DNA of 64,000 nucleotides from an uncultured Sutterella sp. (GTDB lineage Bacteria > Pseudomonadota > Gammaproteobacteria > Burkholderiales > Burkholderiaceae_F). The DNA lies in contig CAAGAT010000065.1 in assembly GCA_900767875.1 (NCBI GenBank), positions 12,260 through 76,259 on the forward strand. The letters are read 5' to 3'. The first letter of the stretch is position 1. Each line of letters starts with the position of its first letter. The notes below the pieces were generated by a model. The model did not search any database. It saw only the letters and a list, made by a program, of their open reading frames with translations, and was not told the origin of the DNA. Positions 1 to 6,705 of the stretch are shown here, piece after piece. The position numbers were made by a program, and so were the translations under genes.

Positions 1-183
1 CACCACGCTGAAAAGCGGCTCAAGCCCTTCGCGGGCACCCGCCCAGTCCATGCTCGAGCCCTGCGGGTCGGCGTCGACGAGCAGCACGGAATGCCCGAGC
101 GCGGCAAGCGCCGTGGCAAGGTTGACGGACAGCGTCGTCTTGCCGACGCCGCCCTTTTGGTTGAGTACGCTGATGGCCTGCAT
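1..183 (-). CDS. ParA/MinD-family partition ATPase, N-terminal part (runs off the window)
   Basis: The first 61 codons are present; the rest lies beyond base 1. The start ([12 protein letters not shown]) is followed at once by the deviant Walker A motif KGGVGKTT and then by VDADPQGS, the switch region of ParA/Soj/MinD ATPases. These proteins bind ATP on DNA or membrane and segregate chromosomes, plasmids or protein cargo. No ParB gene or parS site is visible here, so chromosomal Soj, an orphan ParA and a cargo-positioning ParA cannot be told apart. The family is certain; the role is not. Confidence 0.9.
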   Translation of the reverse strand, partial: MQAISVLNQKGGVGKTTLSVNLATALAALGHSVLLVDADPQGSSMDWAGAREGLEPLFSVV

Positions 184-1221
184 GACTCCCTCATTTGCCA
201 AATTAATTGTTTGTGGTTTTCCACATTTTAACCACCTCGTCATCGCTGATCACAGCGCGGACGGCAGAGTGTCATGAGTTTGAGTTGTATGTGGAAAAGA
301 TTCGGTCATACTCAACATCTCCACATTTGTGCCTATATGGAAAAGCCCAATGACTCAACGGATTGACGTTCGTAGGCAAGAGCGCAGGGAAGGCACAGTT
401 TCAGGTCCCAAGGACGCAAATCGACCCGGTGGATCCGTCAGGTCCGTTTTGAAAGAAAAGACTGTAAGCCGGCGCTCGGAAGGGCAGAAGGCGCGGAGAG
501 GTGGGCGGGAGGAGGGATTTGCCGACGGCCCGGGAACCCGGAAGATCAATCCGATGACGAAGAGAAAAGGGAAGCCCGGGGCCTTGCCAATTTGCATCAA
601 CAAAGCCCAACCATACAATGGCCGAACCACGAAGAATCAGGAAACTGGGCGATTGCGTCGGCCGGAAGAAAGCTTGGCGCCGAACCTGCTTTAGATGAGG
701 GCAAAAAGTTTCTCGGCGCAAGCCGAAATCCGGCCCCTGAAGCAAGCTCGAAAGGGCTGGAGGAAGGTTTATATACGACGAGAGCCCAGCGTTGGCAGCA
801 CCGGACTGCGTCAATTTTGAAGGAGAATTGCGATGTTCCTGCATCCGTTTCTCGCGTGGAAAACTATCCCACAGCGCCCCACGGCACGGTATCGACACAA
901 ACGCTCGGTACCGTTCCAATCGTACCCTGCGCAGCCGGCTGTTCTCCGCCTTTGGCCCCGCGCACCCCTGCGCCCTCCGATCGCCTGCCCGAGCCGCTTA
1001 CCCTGCGAGCACCCCCTCAAGCAGGCCGCACCGATGCCGACCCCTCAAGGTTTGCGGGAATGAGGCATTCCTGATCCACACTTTCCCCCATTTGCACATC
1101 CCCTCATTCACCCATTTGTGCCATCGATCGGAAAGCCTCGCCGCGCGGGGACAAAAGAGGGAAGGGGGTTTACTCACCGGCGGCGTCCCGCACAAGCAAA
1201 AGCCGTGCCCGTTTGCCCCCA

Positions 1222-1245
1222 ACAAATATCGGGGGCGATATTTGT
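1222..1245. promoter_or_regulatory. Perfect palindrome, likely operator of the molybdoenzyme operon
   Basis: ACAAATATCG, four G, then CGATATTTGT: a perfect 10-bp inverted repeat centred 118 bases before the start of the reductase operon. Its AT-rich arms stand out from the GC-rich surroundings. No T run follows, so it is not a terminator. Operator function is inferred from position and symmetry; the cognate regulator is not in the window. Confidence 0.5.
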
Positions 1246-1293
1246 CGGGTTCGGACGTCAAACCGATACCACCTGCGAAATAATCAAACTAGT

Positions 1294-1309
1294 CCAAAAG
1301 CAGTTGGAT
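1294..1309. promoter_or_regulatory. Short dyad TCCAA-N6-TTGGA upstream of the reductase operon
   Basis: A 5-bp inverted repeat with a 6-base spacer, 43 bases before the ATG at 1352. The stretch around it is unusually AT-rich and includes CTTATAAC at about 1317, which could serve as a -10 region. A weak site by itself, listed because it lies between the larger palindrome and the gene. Confidence 0.3.
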
Positions 1310-1351
1310 TCAATACTTATAACTACTCACTCATAACCCCAGGAGAGACAT

Positions 1352-3952
1352 ATGGTTAACCCTCAAGACAGCTTGAGGCTCTCGCGGCGCTCGCTTCTGA
1401 AGGCGGGCGGCGCCACAGCCGTCACCTCCGGCACGATCGCAGGTCCCGTCGCGGGCCTGGCCGGTGCCTTATTCCCGGTTGAGGCGCAGCTCAAGGAGCT
1501 TGAAGCCAAAGGCTGGAGTCGACATCCGCTGGCCTGCTGCATGTGCGGCGCGTACTGCGGCCTCATCGCCATGAAAAAGGACGGCGAGCCGGTGAGCGAA
1601 AAGACGGTTCGCATCTTTCCCAATCCCGACCATCCCCAGCGCGGCTACTGCGGCCGTGCGGCCTCGACGATGTGGATCTGGAACCATCCGCTGCGCCTGA
1701 AAAAGCCGCTCAAGCGCGTGGGCAAACGCGGCGAGGGCAAATTTGAGGAAGTCTCCTGGGACGAGGCCCTCACGGACATCGCCGCGCGAATGAAGGCGGT
1801 GGTCGACAAGTACGGTGAAGCGAGTGTCTGCGCCACGAGCCATTCCTTTAGCGGTTTTTCCAAGTGGCTCACGGCTCCCCTGGGCTCGCCGAACAACATC
1901 AGCCACAGCGCCACGTGCAACAGCGCGGGCATCAGCGCCCGTGACTGGGTCTTCGGCAAGAGCTTTAAAGGGGCGGGCAAGATGGAGCCCGATTACGCCA
2001 ACCTGCGCTACCTCATTTTGATCGGCCGCTCGATGGGCAGCTCGATGGGCGCCCTGCACACCCTCAACCTGGCCCGCGAGCGCGGCGCCAAGGTGATCGC
2101 AGTCGACCCGCGCATGCCCGACATCGCTTACGGCGACGCCCACTGGGTGCCGATCCGCCCGGGGCAGGACGGGGCCTTTGCCCTGGCGCTTTTAAACGTG
2201 CTCATGACCGAAAAGCTCGCCGACTTTGAGTTTCTCGCGCACCACACCAACGCCGCGTACCTCATCAAAGCCGACGGAGAGCCCCTGACTCAAGCCGACG
2301 TTGAGGCGCAGGGCAGCAAGGCCCTTTACGGCGTGCACGATACCAAGCGAAACACGATCGTCTGGCAAGGCGTCAAGACGGACGAAAAGGGTGCGGCCAT
2401 AGGCTTTGTCGAATCGGCCGAGACGGTCCCGAACCTGACGTACGACGGCGACGTGACCCTGACCGACGGCACGAGCGTGCCGGTGACGACGGTCTATGCG
2501 CTGCTCGCCAAAGAAGCCTCTGCCTTCACGCCCGGCCAAGCCTCTAAGGTGACGGGCATTGCCGCCGACGAAATCGTGCGCATCGCCCGCGACTTTGCCA
2601 ACTTTAAGGGCGTCATCGACGACGGCTGGTACACGAGCAAAAACGGGAACGACGTCAACAACTATCGCCTCTTCAACATCCTCAACGCCTTCGTGGGTAA
2701 CATCGACCGCAAGGGCGGTTTGGTCGTGACGGCCGGGGCGGGCTTTAAGCGCCCGGGCGTTTCCGACGGCAAGGGCCCCGATGGGCAGAAATGGGCCATG
2801 GCTAAGGAAAAGCGGATCGATAAGATCGTCACGCCCGAGACGAGCGGCAACTTCTGGGTGGCCCTTGAAGCGGTCCTCTCCGGAAAACCCTACCCGATCC
2901 GAGCGGTCTTTTGCGTGGGCTCGACCCTCTTTCATCGTGAATCCAACAGCGCGCGTCTGCAAAAGGCCCTCGAGAGCCTGGACCTTTTTGTCGTGCAGGA
3001 CGTGCTGCCGCACGAAGTGTGCGACTGGGCCGACTACGTGCTGCCCGCGACCTATTATCCGGAGCGCCGCGAAACGGCGGGCGTCAAGTGGGCCTTGGAC
3101 GGTTCGGCGCATTTGTCGGAAGCGGTCCTGACGCCCCCGCAGGGGTGTGAAGCCCGTCACGACGTCTGGATCCTCTTGGAAATCCTGCGCCGCGCGTACC
3201 CCGACCGCGCCAAGGAGCGCGCCGGCTACACCGAGTGCAAGACGGCCGAGGAGTTTGCCAAGTGGTGGGATGCCTTCGACGATCGCGGGATCGAGGCCTT
3301 CATCAAGGCCCAAGAAGCCAAAAAGCCCGGCGCGGGCGAGAAAATCCGCCGCGACTTTGCCGAGCGCGGCTGGACCACGGTCAAAAAGAAGGTTTACGAC
3401 GAGTACCCGTACAAAAAGCCCTTTGCCACCCCCACGGGCAAGGTCGAGCTCTACGGCTTTAAGACCTTCAGCAAACCGGGTTATGACAAAGTTCCCGCGC
3501 AGTGCACCTACCAGACGGTGCCCGCCTGGACGGCGCCCAAGCCGCAGAGCAACGAGTTTGTGCTCGTCTCGGGCAAAAACTGCACGTCGTGCTCGGGCCT
3601 GAACCTTTTTGCCGCTCCCACGCGCTTTACGGGTGACCGCACCTTGTGGATGAATCCCGCGGACGCGCGGCGCCTGGGGGTGGAAAACCGCTCCGAAGTG
3701 TGGGTCGAGGGGGTGGACGTGGCCTACAAGGCCAAGGTCACCGTCACGGTCACCAAGAAAGTGATTGCGGGCAGCGTCTTTGCCTTCGGCTTTTCGGGCG
3801 GCGTGCGCACCAAGACTTTGGTGAATGACCCGCGCTTTGCCTTCGTCAAGGAAGGGATCAATTCGCACTGGTATGCCAAGGGGTACGCCGAGCCCCTCAC
3901 AGGGGGCCTCGCGAACAACGCGGCCGTGCGCATCACGCCCATTAAGGCTTAA
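1352..3952 (+). CDS. Tat-exported molybdopterin oxidoreductase, catalytic subunit (PhsA/PsrA/TtrA/ArrA group)
   Basis: An 866-residue catalytic subunit of the complex iron-sulfur molybdoenzyme family. The N-terminus has a twin-arginine signal (SRRSLLKAGG, residues 12-21) and a hydrophobic stretch, so the mature protein should be periplasmic. Residues 62-100 form the [4Fe-4S] site C62-x2-C65-x3-C69-x30-C100. Cys189 in SATCNSAG is at the place of the molybdenum ligand of polysulfide, thiosulfate and tetrathionate reductases. It is longer than PhsA/PsrA (about 760) and shorter than TtrA (about 1020), close to ArrA. The start is preceded by AGGAGAG. It heads an operon with a ferredoxin subunit and an NrfD-type anchor, so it should reduce a sulfur oxyanion or arsenate with quinol electrons. 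The substrate cannot be fixed from sequence alone. No TorD-like chaperone gene is nearby. Confidence 0.9.
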   Translation: MVNPQDSLRLSRRSLLKAGGATAVTSGTIAGPVAGLAGALFPVEAQLKELEAKGWSRHPLACCMCGAYCGLIAMKKDGEPVSEKTVRIFPNPDHPQRGYCGRAASTMWIWNHPLRLKKPLKRVGKRGEGKFEEVSWDEALTDIAARMKAVVDKYGEASVCATSHSFSGFSKWLTAPLGSPNNISHSATCNSAGISARDWVFGKSFKGAGKMEPDYANLRYLILIGRSMGSSMGALHTLNLARERGAKVIAVDPRMPDIAYGDAHWVPIRPGQDGAFALALLNVLMTEKLADFEFLAHHTNAAYLIKADGEPLTQADVEAQGSKALYGVHDTKRNTIVWQGVKTDEKGAAIGFVESAETVPNLTYDGDVTLTDGTSVPVTTVYALLAKEASAFTPGQASKVTGIAADEIVRIARDFANFKGVIDDGWYTSKNGNDVNNYRLFNILNAFVGNIDRKGGLVVTAGAGFKRPGVSDGKGPDGQKWAMAKEKRIDKIVTPETSGNFWVALEAVLSGKPYPIRAVFCVGSTLFHRESNSARLQKALESLDLFVVQDVLPHEVCDWADYVLPATYYPERRETAGVKWALDGSAHLSEAVLTPPQGCEARHDVWILLEILRRAYPDRAKERAGYTECKTAEEFAKWWDAFDDRGIEAFIKAQEAKKPGAGEKIRRDFAERGWTTVKKKVYDEYPYKKPFATPTGKVELYGFKTFSKPGYDKVPAQCTYQTVPAWTAPKPQSNEFVLVSGKNCTSCSGLNLFAAPTRFTGDRTLWMNPADARRLGVENRSEVWVEGVDVAYKAKVTVTVTKKVIAGSVFAFGFSGGVRTKTLVNDPRFAFVKEGINSHWYAKGYAEPLTGGLANNAAVRITPIKA

Positions 3953-3967
3953 AAGAAGGTGAGACAT

Positions 3968-4546
3968 ATGACGACAACCAAACGACAGCTGGCTCATCTT
4001 TTCGATGCCACGCAATGCATTCAGTGCGGCGCCTGCTCGAGCGCCTGCGCTCAGACCAATTACCCGGATCTGATGAACGACTTCAATCCGGGCTGGAAAA
4101 CCATCTACTGCAACATCCGTCAGGTCAAGGTCGAGAAAAAGCGTCCGGTGGCGCTTCTCGTGCAGTGCCAGCACTGCTCGGACGCCCCGTGCGTGACGAC
4201 GTGCCCCTTCGGCGCGAACTACTACGACGAGGACGGGCTCGTGCGCAACGACCCCGATAAGTGCGTCGGCTGCAGCTACTGCATCGCCTCGTGCCCGTAC
4301 GACGCGCGCTGGAGCCATCCCAAGACGGGCCTGCCGAGCAAGTGCATGGGCGAGGGGTGCCTCGAGCTCATTCACAAGGGCGAGCAGCCCGCCTGCGTCA
4401 GTGCCTGCCCGGCGGGGGCGCGCCTTTTCGGCGACGTCAACGACCCGGCAAGCGCCATCTCGCGCAAGGTGGCCACGAGCAGAGCGCAGCGGCTTTTGGA
4501 GAGCCGCGGCACGGAACCCAACTACTTTGTGGTGGTGCAGAAATGA
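3968..4546 (+). CDS. Four-cluster ferredoxin-like electron transfer subunit of the molybdoenzyme
   Basis: 192 residues with 16 clustered cysteines in four groups: CIQCGACSSAC; CQHCSDAPCVTTCP; CVGCSYCIASCP; and a fourth spread group ending ACVSACP. This is the PsrB/TtrB/DmsB pattern of four [4Fe-4S] clusters, which carry electrons from the membrane anchor to the catalytic subunit. It has no signal peptide and probably travels with the folded Tat substrate. The ATG at 3968 is preferred over a GTG three codons upstream because AAGAAGG lies 9 bases before it. It starts 15 bases after the A subunit and overlaps the C subunit by ATGA. Confidence 0.92.
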   Translation: MTTTKRQLAHLFDATQCIQCGACSSACAQTNYPDLMNDFNPGWKTIYCNIRQVKVEKKRPVALLVQCQHCSDAPCVTTCPFGANYYDEDGLVRNDPDKCVGCSYCIASCPYDARWSHPKTGLPSKCMGEGCLELIHKGEQPACVSACPAGARLFGDVNDPASAISRKVATSRAQRLLESRGTEPNYFVVVQK

Positions 4547-5430
4547 TTGACCTCAATGACTTTACCGCTCAGGCGCAGATGGCGCACTGGGGCTGGACGA
4601 TTGCCTTTTTCCTGTGGTTTGTGGGCCTGTCGGGCATGGGAATGTTCCTCAACAACTGGGTGCGTGAAAAGGCCCTCGTGTACGTGTGCACGTTCGCGGG
4701 CATTGCGGGGACTTTGTTGGTGGTGAGCCACCTCACCCGTATGCTCAACCTTCCGATGGCCGCCTTCAGTGCCCTCATGGACATGAGCTTTAACTGGGGC
4801 AGCTGGATGTTTATCGGCATTTGCCTGCTGGTGTTGCAGTGTTGCCTGACGCTCTTTTACTCGCTCGTGCTGGCGGGCGTGCTTTTTAAGGGCGAAGGTT
4901 TGCGGCGTCTGGTGGCGGGCAACGCCTTCAATCGGCTCCTGGCCGTTCTGGGCGTGGCCGCAACCATCTACTCGGGCTTTCTTCTGACGCAGGCCGTCGG
5001 GGTGACGCTTTGGAACACGGCCCTGATCCCGCTCTTGTGGATCATGTCGGGGATGGCCAGTTCGATTGGCTGCATTGAACTGCTGATGGTCACGGGCAAA
5101 CTCCCGAAGGAAAAGGTCTTCTGGAGCCGCCGCACGGCCCTGTGGGTGGAAACGGCCGAGCTTTTCACGATCTTTGCCTTCGTGCACGTGGCCGTCACGA
5201 GCGCCTCGTCGGCAGCCCGCGCCGGTGCCGAGTCGCTCCTCGCCGGTCCCCAGAGCCTGATGTTCTGGGTGGGCGTGGTGATCTTGGGCTCGATCGTGCC
5301 CCTGACGATCAACCTCTCCACCCGTAGCCACAAGGCCCTGGCGGTGAGCGCGGTGCTCGGGATTCTCGGGGCGCTCCTGTTGCGCGCCTGCGTGCTCTTT
5401 GCCGGGTACTACGAGCCCACATTGCTCTAA
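4543..5430 (+). CDS. NrfD/PsrC-type membrane anchor subunit, quinol-oxidising
   Basis: 295 residues, mostly hydrophobic, with about eight predicted membrane spans, beginning MIDLNDFTAQAQMAHWGW. This is the NrfD/PsrC organisation: an integral membrane subunit without haem that oxidises menaquinol and passes electrons to the ferredoxin subunit. The start codon overlaps the stop of the preceding gene (ATGA at 4543-4546), implying translational coupling. Being third in an A-B-C operon, as in psrABC, it is the expected anchor. A longer upstream extension of the same frame only reads through the B subunit gene and is not real. Confidence 0.88.
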   Translation: MIDLNDFTAQAQMAHWGWTIAFFLWFVGLSGMGMFLNNWVREKALVYVCTFAGIAGTLLVVSHLTRMLNLPMAAFSALMDMSFNWGSWMFIGICLLVLQCCLTLFYSLVLAGVLFKGEGLRRLVAGNAFNRLLAVLGVAATIYSGFLLTQAVGVTLWNTALIPLLWIMSGMASSIGCIELLMVTGKLPKEKVFWSRRTALWVETAELFTIFAFVHVAVTSASSAARAGAESLLAGPQSLMFWVGVVILGSIVPLTINLSTRSHKALAVSAVLGILGALLLRACVLFAGYYEPTLL

Positions 5431-5562
5431 TCGGTCCACAACCTAACCCTTGACGGCATCGGGCCGGGCGGAAACGCTCGGCCCGAATGCTTTGGCTCGG
5501 TCGATGCGATCAATGACGCCGGTCGGTTACTTGTAGTTGTTGCGCAGTAAGCAGCCTATCGC

Positions 5563-5835
5563 TTAGTTTTCAGGCCAACTCCTACGCAAACGGGCGCCAA
5601 GCGCAGGCTGCTTGAGATCGGCATCGGCCACATTGGAAGCGTTGGTGATCATGGTGGCAAGCCGCAACAAATCCGGCTCGGTCAGAGCCGGCTGTCTCGC
5701 CATGAGCGTCTGCAGGAAAAAAGAGCCTTCGTGCATATCTATGGGTAGAAGGCGGGGGTAAATCAGTCTGAAAGCCTTGTCGGTCGTGGCCTCGCGGAGA
5801 ATGTGACGAGAGTTTAACCTGGGTCGGTCCCGAGC
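5563..5835 (-). pseudogene. Remnant of a C-terminal coding region fused to an IS end
   Basis: Reading leftward from about 5835, one frame gives a protein-like stretch (HILREATTDKAFRLIYPRL, then LLPIDMHEGSFFLQTLMARQ and on to LGARLRRSWPEN) ending at TAA 5563-5565. Codon use resembles real genes here, unlike other frames of the region. The first half lies inside the repeated IS segment and may be the C-terminus of its transposase; the second half lies outside it. I see no start codon or ribosome site for it. Probably debris of an insertion event. Confidence 0.35.
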
Positions 5836-5934
5836 CTACCCCAGCCGTCGGCTCGCTTCGGTCACCGTTTCCTAATCGCCCCCGGAATCTATACCAAAGT
5901 CCGGGGTAGTTAGCCACACATATGCGCGAAGAGC
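5722..5934. mobile_element. 213-bp MITE-like IS derivative with inverted ends
   Basis: The ends are imperfect inverted repeats sharing TTCG(T/C)GCATAT(C/G)T(A/G)TGG(G/C)TA. Both flanks are runs of at least six A, a possible target duplication. The left 115 bp (5723-5837) recur inverted at 16595-16709 with about three substitutions. About 60 bp at the right end recur at 63886-63948. So the element looks like the two ends of one IS joined after loss of the transposase. The GGCTCTTC-type termini resemble ISL3-family ends; that family call is from memory. Confidence 0.7.
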
Positions 5935-6080
5935 AAAAAAATCGCGACTTCATTTACTGGCGGGAAGCGCCAGCTCTGCCGCCATTTGCACTTTGTCCCC
6001 AATTTTGTCAACATGGACGCAAAGTCCCATCAAAACGGCCTGCGCGCCGACTTCCTTCAAAAGGCATAGAATGCGCTCCG

Positions 6081-6109
6081 TTGGTGATGGGAAGAATTCT
6101 CATTACAAT
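6081..6109 (+). promoter_or_regulatory. Putative Fur-controlled promoter of the ferrosome-like operon
   Basis: TTGGTG (6081-6086), a 17-base spacer, and TACAAT (6104-6109) form a reasonable sigma-70 promoter 96 bases before the first gene. Bases 6089-6107, read on the minus strand, are TGTAATGAGAATTCTTCCC, which matches 12 of 19 positions of the Fur consensus and contains the typical AATGAGAAT core. The match fills the space between -35 and -10, where a repressor would block polymerase. Iron repression is inferred from this overlap. Confidence 0.55.
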
Positions 6110-6204
6110 TGCCGAGAGGTTCCGCGCGGGCGGAAAATCCATCCCGCCCGGCGCAAACCAAGGAAAGCTCGGCGGACAGCCATAGGAAAAGGAAGGAACA
6201 CAAA

Positions 6205-6534
6205 ATGAACGAAACCACCAAGTACGGTCTGATTTTTGCGGGCGGCGTGATTGTGGGCGCCCTCGGTGCCGTGGCTCTGACGCGCGGCAAGCTTGATGTC
6301 AAGCCCCTGGCGACCAACCTTCTGTCGGCCGGCATGGGCCTGCGCGACAAGGTTCTGGCCGGTGTCGACGGCGTGCGTGAAGACATCGCCGACGTGATGG
6401 CCGAAGCCGAAGTCAAGGTGCAGGAAAAGCGCGCGGCCAAGGAAGCCGCCGCGGAGCAAGCCGAAGCCGCTCAGGCCAAGGCCGAGGAACCCGCGGCCGA
6501 ACCCGTTGCCGACGTCAAGCCCGCCACGGCTTAA
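6205..6534 (+). CDS. Small single-span GxxxG membrane protein, candidate FezA-like
   Basis: 109 residues. Residues 7-25 form one hydrophobic span containing GGVIVGALG, with glycines spaced as in the GxxxG helix-packing motif. The C-terminal half is a charged, Ala/Glu-rich probable coiled coil (MAEAEVKVQEKRAAKEAAAE). Ferrosome clusters characteristically encode small GxxxG membrane proteins thought to shape or build the organelle membrane, so I infer this role from motif and from the adjacent P1B ATPase. ATG 6205 follows AAGGAAGGA; an upstream extension of the frame has no ribosome site. It is first in the operon behind the possible Fur-box promoter. A generic YtxH-like envelope protein is the alternative. 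Confidence 0.65.
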   Translation: MNETTKYGLIFAGGVIVGALGAVALTRGKLDVKPLATNLLSAGMGLRDKVLAGVDGVREDIADVMAEAEVKVQEKRAAKEAAAEQAEAAQAKAEEPAAEPVADVKPATA

Positions 6535-6547
6535 CGCGCAAGCGCCG

Positions 6548-6577
6548 CTCGGGCGCCGCTCTTTGAAGGCGCCCGAG
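6548..6577 (+). other. Perfect 10-bp hairpin within the operon
   Basis: CTCGGGCGCC and GGCGCCCGAG pair perfectly around a 10-base loop just after the stop codon of the first gene. No T run follows. It may protect the upstream message or cause partial termination, making the small membrane protein more abundant than the ATPase. A weaker GC-rich stem follows at about 6616-6640. Confidence 0.5.
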
Positions 6578-6705
6578 CCGGTACACCGGAAAAGAAAGAG
6601 CGCCGCCCCGCCTTGGATAGCAAGGGCGGGGGTTGCGGCGTTGTCGATCGGGCGGCCCTGCTGCCGCCGTAAGGCCTGAGAAGGGCCTGAAAAGAAGACA
6701 AGAAC

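Larger units (their letters stand above)
184..1351. other. 1.17-kb intergenic region without a convincing gene
   Basis: Several overlapping open frames exist on both strands but none has protein-like composition; they are rich in Arg, Pro and Ser, as expected from reading GC-rich noncoding DNA. The best candidate is 833-1063, a 76-codon frame with a good ribosome site (AAGGAG, 7 bases before ATG), but its product resembles nothing I know. No tRNA or recognisable structured RNA is seen. The right end carries the control region of the next operon: a perfect dyad at 1222-1245 and a smaller one at 1294-1309. Confidence 0.5.

Noticed and set aside
200..310. TTTTCCACA and TGTGGAAAA near ParA as DnaA boxes of an origin
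   Set aside because: They deviate from TTATCCACA and are few; no dnaA, parB or AT-rich unwinding region accompanies them.
401..1283. Overlapping open frames of 60-170 codons between ParA and the reductase operon
   Set aside because: They overlap each other on both strands and have random Arg/Pro/Ser-rich composition; only 833-1063 has a ribosome site.
2192..4375. A 727-codon open frame on the minus strand opposite the molybdoenzyme genes
   Set aside because: It has no ribosome site, is rich in Arg/His/Gly as expected for antisense of GC-rich codons, and the plus strand encodes clear enzyme motifs over the same bases.
4261..4542. Upstream extension of the NrfD-type anchor gene
   Set aside because: It reads through the ferredoxin subunit gene in another frame; the true start overlaps the preceding stop codon.
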